A DNA stretch of 14,239 nt, taken from Coriobacteriales bacterium (GTDB lineage: Bacteria; Actinomycetota; Coriobacteriia; Coriobacteriales; UBA8131). The DNA lies in NCBI GenBank assembly GCA_031286975.1, contig JAITTM010000174.1, positions 1-14,239 on the forward strand. Reading direction: 5' to 3'. A program made the position numbers and the translations under genes. Below the pieces are notes generated by a model. The model made no database searches. It was not told the origin of the DNA and saw nothing but the letters and a program-made list of their open reading frames with translations. The stretch's first letter is position 1, and the number at the start of each line of letters is the position of its first letter. Positions 1-7,428 of the stretch are shown here, one piece after another.

Positions 1-2249
1 CCATCCATCACCGGCATCTGCACATCCATGAAGATGATATCATACCGGTCGGGATCCGCGATGAACCTGGCTACGGCCTCTTCGCCATTCTCCGCGACAT
101 CAATGCCCAGGCCGGTGGGCTCCAGCAAGGCCATGACAATCTCGCGATTGACCTCGATATCCTCGGCCAGCAGGGCATGGTAGCCCGCAAGATCATCCGC
201 CGCGACCTGCGTGACAGCCACTCCCTGCGCCGTGCCCGCTGCCACGCTGTCATCCAGTATGCTCTGTGCAGCAAGGCTGGTGTCCGTGCTCTCAGGCTGC
301 TGCTCCCGCCAAGCCGCGAGCTGCTCCTCGGTTCCCACCTGCACCGTAACGGTAAAGAGGAAGGTCGCACCCTCGCCCAGCTTCGATTCTATCCAGATGC
401 TGCCGCCCATCAGCTCGACGATGCGCTTGGATATGGCAAGGCCCAAGCCGGTGCCCCCGTATTGGCGCGAGGTGCCGCGCTCCGCCTGCTCAAAGGAGGT
501 GAAGAGACGGGATTGTTGCTCCTTGCTGATGCCGATGCCTTTGTCCTGCACCTCGATTTGCAGGGCAACACTGCCCTCGCTTGCGTCCATGAGCTTGCTG
601 CGCAGATAGATGCTGCTCCCCTCGGGGCTGAACTTGACCGCGTTGGAGAGCAGGTTGGTGATGACCTGGGTCAAGCGCTGGTCATCGCCCTGCAAAACCG
701 GCGGGATGGCGGGGTCGGTAGTGACCTCGAGGATCTGGCCCCTCTCCACGGCTTTATAGATCACAACGGTCACCGCCCGTTGCAGCATCTGGCTGTAGTT
801 AAAGGGCACGGGGCAAAGCTCGAACTTGTTTGCCTCGATCTTCGACATATCCAAAACGTCATTGATGATGCCCAGCAGGTGGGACGAAGCCTCGTCTATC
901 TTGCTCAGGCAGTAATCTTTGCGCTTGAGGTCTGCCGCCGCCTTGCCAATGGTCGTCATGCCGATAATGGCATTCATGGGCGTGCGCATCTCGTGGCTCA
1001 TGTTTGAGAGAAAGTCGCCTTTTGCCTGGCTTGCCTGTATCGCGCGGTCGAGCGCCTGCTCGCGCTCCTTCTCGATGACATCACGCGCAACGGCACCGGC
1101 AATGGCGCTGCTGGCGATACCCACCAGCTGGGCCTCACTCTCGGACCAGCTGCGTTTGCGCACAAGCTCCTCGATGCTCAGGATTCCCCAGTATCCCCCG
1201 TCCACATAGATGGGTGCCCACACAAACGATTGGAGCCCCACTATCTCGAATGCCTTGTAGCGCTGGTTGTATTCGGTCGTGATGTCGCCGCAATAGACGG
1301 TTGGCACGTTGCCTGTGGGCGGCAGTTTTTTGGGAAAACTCGAGTTGATGATGCCATTGAAGCCGGTTATCGACTCCCTGGGCTGGCACTTCTCCGCGGC
1401 AATCCAGGTATAGACGGGACGACTCTCATTGGTGTCCTCGTCCGCCCGCAGAATCAAGACGCGCTCTACACCCAAAAACTGACCCACCCGTTTGAGCGTC
1501 TCGGGGATAAGGTCGTGCACCTGCTCGTTGGTGATGAAGCTTTGTGAGATGTCGGACATGAGCTCTTGTTGGTTGAGCTGCGTTTTGAGGTTCCGCTCCT
1601 TGTTGAGCTGCAATATGATGTTGCTCACCGCGGCAACGATGGCGATGATGATGGCGATGACCAACAGTATCGTCAGCAGGTGGATCTGATCATTGACGGC
1701 AAGTATCTGGTCGTCACTGATGTCAACGCCGGCGATTGCCACAACGTTGCCGGATGCGTCGTATATCGGAGCGTATGCGGAGAGGATACCGTCATAACCG
1801 GGAGAATAACTCCTGAACAAAGTGGCCGCCGCGGTTCCGTTAAAGGCGAGCTGGGGAGTCTCCTCCATCGCAATGGGAGGGGTGCTGAGGTCGACCGTCT
1901 CTTCTGTCAGGTCGTTGTCAATGATGAACTGCGCCTGGTTTGTCTCCGTCAGGCGCATGAAGTAGACGAACATCACGTTGTAGTCGTCCGCGAACTTGAT
2001 AAGGCGCCCCTTGAGGCTAGCATATAAGGGAGTATCCTTGTCTTCGGGGCTTTGCAGCTGCTCAAGCTCCTCGGCGGTGACGATGAGCGCTGCGCCACGG
2101 GCATCTGCTATAAGGCGCAACTCGATGTCCTCTTTGAGGAACGTCGAAACGGAGTTCATCATGAACCCCGTATAAATCGAGATAGCCAGCACCGCAAGAG
2201 TTGAGAACGCAAGCAGCACCAAAACGAGTCTACTCAAGAAGTTTTTCAA
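1..2249 (-). CDS. Hybrid sensor histidine kinase (Cache-GAF-HisKA-HATPase-receiver), C-terminus beyond the window edge
   Basis: One open frame of 749 codons runs off the left edge. The chosen start is TTG at 2249, with GAGGCGG four bases upstream. Two membrane helices (residues about 8-27 and 191-213) flank an extracytoplasmic region ending in a GVDIS-type segment typical of Cache sensor domains. A GAF domain follows (about 225-385). The HisKA box SHEMRTP places the phospho-acceptor at H419, and the ATPase domain has N532/N536, D569 in DKGIGI and GGTGLGL at 598-604. A receiver domain begins near 690 with the acidic pair E696/D697 and phospho-acceptor D742 in FMDVQMP. Roughly the last half of the receiver is missing from the window. 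By family knowledge it autophosphorylates on H419 and passes phosphate to D742. An HPt domain or partner regulator could lie beyond the edge. The ligand is unknown. Confidence 0.93.
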   Translation of the reverse strand, partial: MKNFLSRLVLVLLAFSTLAVLAISIYTGFMMNSVSTFLKEDIELRLIADARGAALIVTAEELEQLQSPEDKDTPLYASLKGRLIKFADDYNVMFVYFMRLTETNQAQFIIDNDLTEETVDLSTPPIAMEETPQLAFNGTAAATLFRSYSPGYDGILSAYAPIYDASGNVVAIAGVDISDDQILAVNDQIHLLTILLVIAIIIAIVAAVSNIILQLNKERNLKTQLNQQELMSDISQSFITNEQVHDLIPETLKRVGQFLGVERVLILRADEDTNESRPVYTWIAAEKCQPRESITGFNGIINSSFPKKLPPTGNVPTVYCGDITTEYNQRYKAFEIVGLQSFVWAPIYVDGGYWGILSIEELVRKRSWSESEAQLVGIASSAIAGAVARDVIEKEREQALDRAIQASQAKGDFLSNMSHEMRTPMNAIIGMTTIGKAAADLKRKDYCLSKIDEASSHLLGIINDVLDMSKIEANKFELCPVPFNYSQMLQRAVTVVIYKAVERGQILEVTTDPAIPPVLQGDDQRLTQVITNLLSNAVKFSPEGSSIYLRSKLMDASEGSVALQIEVQDKGIGISKEQQSRLFTSFEQAERGTSRQYGGTGLGLAISKRIVELMGGSIWIESKLGEGATFLFTVTVQVGTEEQLAAWREQQPESTDTSLAAQSILDDSVAAGTAQGVAVTQVAADDLAGYHALLAEDIEVNREIVMALLEPTGLGIDVAENGEEAVARFIADPDRYDIIFMDVQMPVMD

Positions 2250-2283
2250 CTATCCGCCTCTTTTATAAGGAAAACTAGGCGAA

Positions 2284-2312
2284 ATGGTATGCCTGAAACG
2301 ACAGCATGGCAA
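2284..2312 (-). promoter_or_regulatory. Candidate promoter of the hybrid kinase
   Basis: On the minus strand TTGCCA (2307-2312) and TACCAT (2284-2289) are separated by exactly 17 bases. They match the sigma-70 consensus at 5/6 and 4/6 positions. The predicted transcript start would leave a leader of about 28 bases before the TTG codon. This is pattern matching only. Confidence 0.4.
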
Positions 2313-2332
2313 GGGCTTTGTGAGGTTTACGC

Positions 2333-2366
2333 AAAAACTCCCTAAAGTTACCGAACAATCAGGGAG
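2333..2366 (-). terminator. Rho-independent terminator of the ModE-like gene
   Basis: Directly after the stop codon at 2368, the minus strand folds CTCCCT (2361-2366) with AGGGAG (2338-2343). A small GTT/AAC hairpin sits inside the loop, and TTTTT (2333-2337) follows. It separates the regulator from the kinase promoter just downstream. Confidence 0.75.
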
Positions 2367-2367
2367 G

Positions 2368-2718
2368 CTATTTTGCGCTGATGACCTCTACAAAGCGTTT
2401 CTCGATATAGGCAGCGGTTTCGCCCTCGAGCAACTCATAGGTCTCAAGCAGTTTTTTGCCCTCGGCGGTAAGCGTCGAACCACGGGCACCATCGCGCTTG
2501 ATGAGGTCGAAACCAAAGCCGGCCTCGGTCTCTTTGGTGATGCGCCAGGCCTTGCTGTACGCCATGTGTATCTTCTTGGCGGCAGCGTTAAGGGATCCAT
2601 AGGTCTCAATACCACGCAGTAAGGTAGCGATGCCCTTGCCAAAGGTCGCTTCTTCAACACTTTTGCCCGTATAGATGGTCAGGCGGGTTTGTACTCTCAG
2701 ATGTTTCATGCTCTTCAT
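2368..2718 (-). CDS. Single-domain ModE-type winged helix-turn-helix regulator
   Basis: The 116-residue protein matches the N-terminal DNA-binding domain of ModE (LysR-like fold). Visible parts are a short beta-strand lead-in, then GSLNAAAKKIHMAYSKAW as the helix-turn-helix, then the wing RDGARGSTLTAEGKKLL and a final helix. The C-terminal molybdate-binding (TOBE/MOP) domains of classical ModE are absent, so molybdate sensing is not supported. The start at 2718 is chosen because GAGGAG lies seven bases upstream. The frame stays open 18 codons further, but that upstream ATG would overlap the -10 hexamer. The gene stands alone with its own promoter and terminator, between flavoprotein 1 and the kinase. 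Target and signal are unknown. Small ModE-like proteins of this sort are common in Eggerthellaceae. Confidence 0.85.
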   Translation of the reverse strand: MKSMKHLRVQTRLTIYTGKSVEEATFGKGIATLLRGIETYGSLNAAAKKIHMAYSKAWRITKETEAGFGFDLIKRDGARGSTLTAEGKKLLETYELLEGETAAYIEKRFVEVISAK

Positions 2719-2725
2719 CACAACA

Positions 2726-2731
2726 CTCCTC
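2726..2731 (-). promoter_or_regulatory. Ribosome binding site that fixes the ModE-like start
   Basis: GAGGAG on the minus strand ends seven bases before the ATG at 2718. The longer in-frame ATG at 2772 has no such site and lies on the promoter. Confidence 0.75.
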
Positions 2732-2770
2732 AGGTCTTTGCTCTCACGTCTTGACATAATGATACGCCAC

Positions 2771-2779
2771 ATTATAGCA
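2771..2779 (-). promoter_or_regulatory. Extended -10 promoter of the ModE-like gene
   Basis: The minus strand reads TGCTATAAT, a perfect TATAAT (2771-2776) preceded by the TGn extension. No strong -35 is present, as expected for extended -10 promoters. A start near 2764 would give a leader of about 46 bases to the ATG at 2718. Confidence 0.6.
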
Positions 2780-2814
2780 AAGGGAATAACCTTTTAAGAG
2801 TATGAAAATGCATG

Positions 2815-2851
2815 CAAAGGCACCTCCGCGCTGCCGCGAGAGGTGCCTTTG
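2815..2851 (-). terminator. Terminator after flavoprotein 1
   Basis: Twelve paired bases (2815-2826 with 2840-2851) enclose an inner CGCG/CGCG stem with loop CTGC. On the minus strand the hairpin is followed by a T-rich stretch (TTTGCATGCATTTTC), which is broken rather than a clean run. It lies 24 bases past the stop codon at 2875. Confidence 0.7.
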
Positions 2852-2874
2852 TAGTACGGTTGCGCGCGCTTGCT

Positions 2875-4794
2875 TTACAGGGCAGCGATGATCTTGCCAG
2901 CCTCGCGACCATGGGTCATCGCCATGCCCATGCTGTTGCCAGCAGACGGTGTGGAGTAGCCAATGCTATAGCGCTGTCCCACGGTGTTGCCCGCGGCATA
3001 TAAACCTTTGATGGGAGCGGAGCGGTCGGCCTTCATGACATTGAGGTTCTCATCGGTCAGAAGACCCGTGAGGGTTACAAGACCAGGGGATGTTCTGCCG
3101 GTATTCTCCGTAACCGCACCATAGAAGGGTGCCTGCTCGATTGGGATCATCAGATCGGCCTGCTTGGCGTAATCTGCGTCAAGCCCCTGCTGGCACAGCT
3201 CGTTGTAGCGGGCAATCTCAGATAGCGCAGTCTGGAGTTCTGCTCCGCTGTATCCCAAATATCCGAGCAGTTCTTCGAGGGTATTCGCGGCATAGACGAT
3301 GCTGGGAGGCATCGAGCTTTCTCCGCTGGCCTCGCCTTCTGGGTCGTGCGTATTGATCTCATTCAGGCTCACGATACCCACCGAGGTGACCGGTCCACCC
3401 TCCGGGCCGGGCACGATGTTGTGCATATCCGCTTCCATCTGCGCCAACATGGGCGGATAACCCCAGTTGGGAGCACCGTGATCGAGACCCGCGCCCTGCA
3501 CGTATTTCATGAAGTTGGCATCCATGACGGCAGCGATGATTCCCAGCGGTTGACGCATGCAGGCTGCGCCTGCCAGTTGAGACATGCTCTCGTTCATAAA
3601 GCGCTTGCCGTTTTTGTTGAGCGTCAAGAACGCGGAGGTGCCCCAGGGCCCCGGCTGGCCGCCCATGATGTTCATCGAGCCACGAGGGTGAGGCTCGATG
3701 GCTCCGCCTGCCCAGCAACCCAGCTTATGACCCATACCGTCGCGCCCAGGACCGATGAGCTCCCCCCGCTTCAACCCGATGCGGCTTCCCCACTCGGCAA
3801 CGTCATCAAGCAGGTTCCAGACCATGTCGGGATTGGATGAGAAGTCGCCGGTTGCCAGCAAGACGCCCTTGGCTGCATTGAGTCGCAGATAGCTGCCGTC
3901 TGGCTTGAGAGCATAGGCGCCGGTCACGGCATCGCCATCCAAGATGAGCGCCTCGGCCGAGTGACCCCAATACCAGGTTGCACCCAGACGTTCGGCCTCC
4001 CAGATGGAGTAGGTCTCGATCTCGGTGAGACGGGTGAGCTTGCGCCCTGGGATGACCTCTGTGGGGTTTATCGTTGCAGCCGTTTGCACGGTTGTGGCCC
4101 ATGACTTATAGCCCGACTGCTCGATGGGATAGTCGCTGCCGCTGTTCTTGCCATAGGCGACCTGGATCACACAGCGCCCGCCCTCATAGTCGAGCAGGTC
4201 GCTGGTCTCGGGAACCAATGATGCCATGTTGTCGAACATCTCGCCGGATTTCTCAACAAAGAGTTTGATGAGCCCCGGCAACACACGCCCAACACCGCGC
4301 CTGCAATACTCCGCGGTGATCTCAGCTGTGTTGTAGCCGCCAAAGCCCTTCTCGGTTATCCACTGTGAGTTGTAGCCGCAGATGTCATCGCCAAAGTAGA
4401 CGTACTTCTCCTCAGTTTGCTTCTCTACAACGGCAACCATAGCGCCTGCCTGAGCTGCCGCGAGCGCCGCCTGGGTTCCCGCGTGCCCACCTCCAAGAAC
4501 CACAACGTCAACGTCAACGGTTTCTGAGACGGCGCTCTCCGCGATCTGGGGCATGGTGCCGAGCCAGTCATCAGCGCAGATGGCACCGCCAATCGGTCCT
4601 GTGACGCTGCCGCCTGTTGCGCCATCCGCGCTGTTGTTGGCCGCGTCGCCATTACCGTTAGCGTTTGGTGCGCAGGCAGCGAGTGCTCCTGCTGCCAAGG
4701 TGCCTGCGCCAACCAGTGCGGCTCCGCGCAGAAAACTACGGCGATCCAGACTACCCTGTTCCTCAGCACGCGCGGTGCTCTTCTTCTCACCCAT
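2875..4794 (-). CDS. Tat-exported lipoprotein FAD oxidoreductase, fumarate reductase/ketosteroid dehydrogenase fold (flavoprotein 1)
   Basis: A 639-residue protein. The signal DRRSFLRG (17-24) is a twin-arginine motif, and LAAC with C41 is a lipobox, so the folded flavoprotein should be exported and lipid-anchored. The FAD-binding Rossmann motif is GGGHAG (101-106) after a VDVDVVVLG strand. The C-terminal FAD clamp is GLYAAGNTVG. The motif GKRFMNE (396-402) matches the substrate-capping region of flavocytochrome c fumarate reductases, but the proton-donor arginine is Q406. H369 keeps the family spacing. V573 and a proline replace the other two substrate-carboxylate residues. No CxxCH haem motif or FMN-binding domain is present. 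The start is set by AAAGGAGG four bases upstream. The frame extends 30 codons further upstream, but that part lacks a plausible site and would bury the Tat signal. Fold and export are well supported. The substrate is unknown and is probably not fumarate. Confidence 0.9.
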   Translation of the reverse strand: MGEKKSTARAEEQGSLDRRSFLRGAALVGAGTLAAGALAACAPNANGNGDAANNSADGATGGSVTGPIGGAICADDWLGTMPQIAESAVSETVDVDVVVLGGGHAGTQAALAAAQAGAMVAVVEKQTEEKYVYFGDDICGYNSQWITEKGFGGYNTAEITAEYCRRGVGRVLPGLIKLFVEKSGEMFDNMASLVPETSDLLDYEGGRCVIQVAYGKNSGSDYPIEQSGYKSWATTVQTAATINPTEVIPGRKLTRLTEIETYSIWEAERLGATWYWGHSAEALILDGDAVTGAYALKPDGSYLRLNAAKGVLLATGDFSSNPDMVWNLLDDVAEWGSRIGLKRGELIGPGRDGMGHKLGCWAGGAIEPHPRGSMNIMGGQPGPWGTSAFLTLNKNGKRFMNESMSQLAGAACMRQPLGIIAAVMDANFMKYVQGAGLDHGAPNWGYPPMLAQMEADMHNIVPGPEGGPVTSVGIVSLNEINTHDPEGEASGESSMPPSIVYAANTLEELLGYLGYSGAELQTALSEIARYNELCQQGLDADYAKQADLMIPIEQAPFYGAVTENTGRTSPGLVTLTGLLTDENLNVMKADRSAPIKGLYAAGNTVGQRYSIGYSTPSAGNSMGMAMTHGREAGKIIAAL

Positions 4795-4798
4795 ACTT

Positions 4799-4806
4799 CC
4801 TCCTTT
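4799..4806 (-). promoter_or_regulatory. Strong ribosome binding site of flavoprotein 1
   Basis: AAAGGAGG lies four bases upstream of the ATG at 4794. It decides this start over ATG codons 27-30 codons upstream and puts the twin arginines at residues 18-19. Confidence 0.8.
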
Positions 4807-4878
4807 GTTGCTTGCGGATACTCCCCGGCAGCACATCCACCGAGCGATAACCAGACTGCGCGAAAAAAGGGATCGAAG

Positions 4879-4989
4879 CATCACCGCAGAGCGCTGAAAT
4901 CCTCGTCAGCAACATCACCGCTCAGGGGTGAGGGGCTGTTTTGCTGGACAAACACAGGCAAACTGGGAGAAGTGCCCGTGCTCTGTCAA
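4879..4989. promoter_or_regulatory. Possible control region upstream of flavoprotein 1
   Basis: The 275-base gap between the LuxR gene and flavoprotein 1 contains a perfect TTGACA on the minus strand (4984-4989). No acceptable -10 follows at 16-18 bases. Closer to the gene there are two copies of CATCACCGC (4879-4887 and 4913-4921), 34 bases apart. A TATAAG on the minus strand (4999-5004) is an alternative -10 without a -35. The pattern would suit an activator-dependent promoter, but none of these elements is strong alone. Confidence 0.25.
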
Positions 4990-5069
4990 CCAAAACTTCT
5001 TATAGGTGGCGAGGATTCTTTGGCCTAACAGGCTGCTAGATGGTATGCAATGAGTTAATCAGTGGTTCC

Positions 5070-6518
5070 TTAGAGCACGGTATTCTCCGCAGGCTTTTGA
5101 TTCTCTAAAGCTGTCAGTAGTTCCTCACGATTCGAGGTGCCGGTTTTTGCGTAGATATGGCTGAGGTGGGTTTTGACCGTGTTCTTGGAGATGTGCAGCT
5201 GCTCCTCGATATAGGCGCTGTTATGGCCACTGATCCAGATTTGCAGCACCTCGAACTCCCGGGGTGTGAGCGCTGAAGCGTGTGCGAGGTCGTTGAGCGC
5301 GGGGGTCGTGCCGGGCTGCGCGGCGATGCCCTTTGCGCTGAGTGATCTGCGGGCGGCAACCAACACGAGCATCGCGATTACCAGGGCAACCATCACAACA
5401 AGCGCTATAACCAGGGCGTTGCCCGCGATGAGTACGGCAAACAGCTGCCCGAGGAGCGTGCCGGCAAACTGGATGCTCCCCAGCAACGCAAAGAGGAATA
5501 TCGCTGGGATGCGCTTGGTGATGGACAGCTCGATGAAAAGGGCGAATACCAGCAGTCGGACAAGATCGGTGCCTGTTGAGACGGCCGTCTGCGGAAGCAG
5601 CTGGGACGGGGAATCCGGAATGCCGATCAACAGCGAGGCGACGATGATGCAAGGAATGGCGATGTAGAAGGCGATGGCGGCGTTCATCCGATAGGAATAC
5701 AGGGCAATGGCCAGCGCGATGCCGATGGCGATGAGGCTTGCCGCGAGGCTCACCAGGGTATCGGGTAGGGTCGCTGCCGTGGGGTCGACCGGAAGCTGCA
5801 AGGTACGGATGGCACCATACGAGAAAAAGACGATGCCCACGGTGACGGTCAGCGCGAGGGGGGTCTGCCTGAACAGCTGCCCAAGACGGGGACGCTTGGT
5901 TAGACGCATGCCCGTCTTGGCGCCCTGATAGTCAAGCAGGCGGTCGCTTTGAAGAGGGCGCAGGCTGACGAGGCTTAAAACAGGCAGCAGGCAGCCGAAC
6001 ACGATGCCCAACTCCTGGGGAATCAGGGTGATGATGAGAAACAGCAGGGTTCCAACAACGGCAGTGACGCCGAGGCAGAAGAGCGTTCCGCGGATGCCCT
6101 GCGTCGCCATCAGCTCGAACCAGGCAATCTGGAGCCAGACACCGCTGAATGCCGTAAGCGCAACAAAGACGAACATCCAATCAGCGCCAAGCACACCTGA
6201 GCTGACAAAGACCACCCCAGCCGTTGCCAGGGCACCGAGGGTGGCAATCAGGTAGAGCAGTTCGCGGCGGCGGCAAAGCGGCGTCAGTTGCGTAGCCAAG
6301 ACAGCAATCAAGGCCGAGGTGATGATCACCGCCCCAGAAGAGGACAGATGGATAAGGGACAAGGGCAAAAGATTGTTGGAGTCGATGATCAAAACGCCAC
6401 TCGAATACAGCACCAAGGTCCACGCGGAAACAAAGGCGTAGCCCAAAAACCAGCGCAGCGGCTGTGCCAGGATGCCCGTGAAACGTATGGATAGGCGCGA
6501 GGACGGTTTTGCTCCCAT
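5070..6518 (-). CDS. Membrane-embedded LuxR-family transcriptional regulator (12 helices plus helix-turn-helix)
   Basis: A 482-residue protein. The first 400 residues form about twelve hydrophobic helices in two sets of six, separated by a polar loop near residues 200-230, like a transporter fold. A C-terminal LuxR domain follows (about 417-475): LTPREFEVLQ, then the recognition helix ISKNTVKTHLSHIYAKTG. There is no receiver domain. The start at 6518 has AAAGGTGA nine bases upstream, and an in-frame stop lies 12 bases before it. This membrane-LuxR architecture is characteristic of Eggerthellaceae, where such regulators commonly sit beside the reductase they control. Here it ends 275 bases upstream of flavoprotein 1 in the same direction, with a flavoprotein remnant on its other side. 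I infer that it senses a small molecule through the membrane half and switches on flavoprotein 1. Confidence 0.9.
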   Translation of the reverse strand: MGAKPSSRLSIRFTGILAQPLRWFLGYAFVSAWTLVLYSSGVLIIDSNNLLPLSLIHLSSSGAVIITSALIAVLATQLTPLCRRRELLYLIATLGALATAGVVFVSSGVLGADWMFVFVALTAFSGVWLQIAWFELMATQGIRGTLFCLGVTAVVGTLLFLIITLIPQELGIVFGCLLPVLSLVSLRPLQSDRLLDYQGAKTGMRLTKRPRLGQLFRQTPLALTVTVGIVFFSYGAIRTLQLPVDPTAATLPDTLVSLAASLIAIGIALAIALYSYRMNAAIAFYIAIPCIIVASLLIGIPDSPSQLLPQTAVSTGTDLVRLLVFALFIELSITKRIPAIFLFALLGSIQFAGTLLGQLFAVLIAGNALVIALVVMVALVIAMLVLVAARRSLSAKGIAAQPGTTPALNDLAHASALTPREFEVLQIWISGHNSAYIEEQLHISKNTVKTHLSHIYAKTGTSNREELLTALENQKPAENTVL

Positions 6519-6552
6519 GGTTCGACATCACCTTTCTGGTTGCCTGCACTCC

Positions 6553-6558
6553 ATTCTA
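6553..6558 (-). promoter_or_regulatory. Candidate -10 of the LuxR gene
   Basis: TAGAAT on the minus strand matches 5/6 of the consensus and would give a leader of about 28 bases to the ATG at 6518. The -35 region at 17-18 bases is poor (TCGAAG at 18). Confidence 0.3.
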
Positions 6559-6615
6559 CTTCAAGGGGATGCCCTTCTTCGATTGGTTTTGGGGTTTAAT
6601 CCGCAGGTTTGGGTG

Positions 6616-7394
6616 TCACGCCACGGGCGACAAGGGTTGTTTGGAGATCGTTATCTCACCATCGACGTTATGGGCGACAAGCATACACGCGAAGTTGGCA
6701 TCGTCCTTCTCAGGAAAGCCACCACGCAGCAATGCGGAATATGAACAAGTGACTCTGTGCATTTTTAGCTGTTACAGGGCACTAGAGCCTCATTCATCAA
6801 ATCATCTGGGCGTCGACCACGGGTAATCATAGTGCGGTCATAGATCGTTGTGTTTGATTTGACCTTGAGGTAGTCCATCTCCCGCCTGAAGAACAGGTTC
6901 TGGCACAGGGTTGGGGCGGCATACCAGGCAAGCGTGCCGTCCTCGTTTCGGTCGGGCAGGGATTGTGTGTGGTTGACCATGAGCTCGAATTTTGCCGGAT
7001 GCGGATCAAACGCCTAGGCGGCCTTTGCCAGATCGCCGTTTGGAAGGTATGCCGCCATGCTTTCGACGGGCGGGTTGCCCATTCCCGCATTGAGGGCATC
7101 CCAGCTGAACCCGGTCACACCATTTTGGGTAAAAGGACCCTTATCGATGATGGTGACATGCTTGCCTTCGGTGATGACCTGTGCAGCGGCTTCGATGCCA
7201 TTGATACCACAACCGATGACCAGAACCTCAGCGTCGATGACCTCGATCCTAGGGTCAAGAGCCGAGTTTGGCGACCCCTCTTTGCCCGGGCCGCTCTCGC
7301 CCTGCTCCGCTGTGCAGCCCGCCAACGAACTGGCGGCAACCACACCGGCAGCGGCCGATGGACAGGGCGCCTCAACAGGCGCCAGCTGCCACAA
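6616..7394 (-). pseudogene. Decayed Tat flavoprotein of the FrdA/SdhA branch (in-frame stop, internal deletion, truncated signal)
   Basis: The minus-strand frame from 7394 reads a lipobox-like LAGC, then a Rossmann motif GCGINGIEAA, then NGVTGFSWDALNAGM. It hits TAG at 7014-7016. The same frame continues after the stop with family-like sequence to 6765, including YDRTMIT, which resembles the fumarate reductase/APS reductase branch. In another frame, 6616-6762 encodes GFPEKDDANF followed by an HNVDGEITISKQP-like tail. That is the C-terminal signature of FrdA/SdhA proteins (ERDD-N...). The middle of a protein expected at roughly 550-600 residues is missing, so this is a gene with a nonsense codon, an internal deletion and a frame change. 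The twin-arginine part of the signal is also gone, and the readable frame starts inside the palindrome at 7384-7417. It belongs to a different subfamily from the two intact flavoproteins. Confidence 0.8.
7366..7383. repeat. 18-bp inverted repeat abutting the large palindrome
   Basis: GGCGCCT (7366-7372) and AGGCGCC (7377-7383) flank a four-base loop CAAC. It ends at the base just before the 34-bp palindrome. The hexamer GGCGCC occurs three times in 7366-7403. Confidence 0.85.
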
Positions 7395-7417
7395 GGAGGC
7401 GCCTCCTTGTGGCAGCT
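7384..7417. repeat. Perfect 34-bp palindrome, no loop, between flavoprotein 2 and the pseudogene
   Basis: Bases 7384-7400 (AGCTGCCACAAGGAGGC) are the exact reverse complement of 7401-7417. The palindrome begins 12 bases after the stop of flavoprotein 2 in the minus direction. There is no T-run on either side, so it is not a standard terminator. On the minus strand one arm carries AAGGAGG and the other CCTCCTT. A TTG codon seven bases after the AAGGAGG opens the remnant frame. Confidence 0.9.
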
Positions 7418-7428
7418 CGTGCCTTAGG

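Noticed and set aside
177..1007. 276-codon open frame on the plus strand
   Set aside because: Antisense to the kinase ATPase and receiver domains. A GC-rich codon shadow without its own ribosome binding site or domain.
4795..4884. 30-codon N-terminal extension of flavoprotein 1
   Set aside because: It has no ribosome binding site and would place the Tat motif near residue 48. AAAGGAGG marks the internal ATG.
7014..7016. In-frame TAG as a recoded amino acid (pyrrolysine-type readthrough)
   Set aside because: The gene also has a large internal deletion and a frame change, so decay explains the stop codon better.
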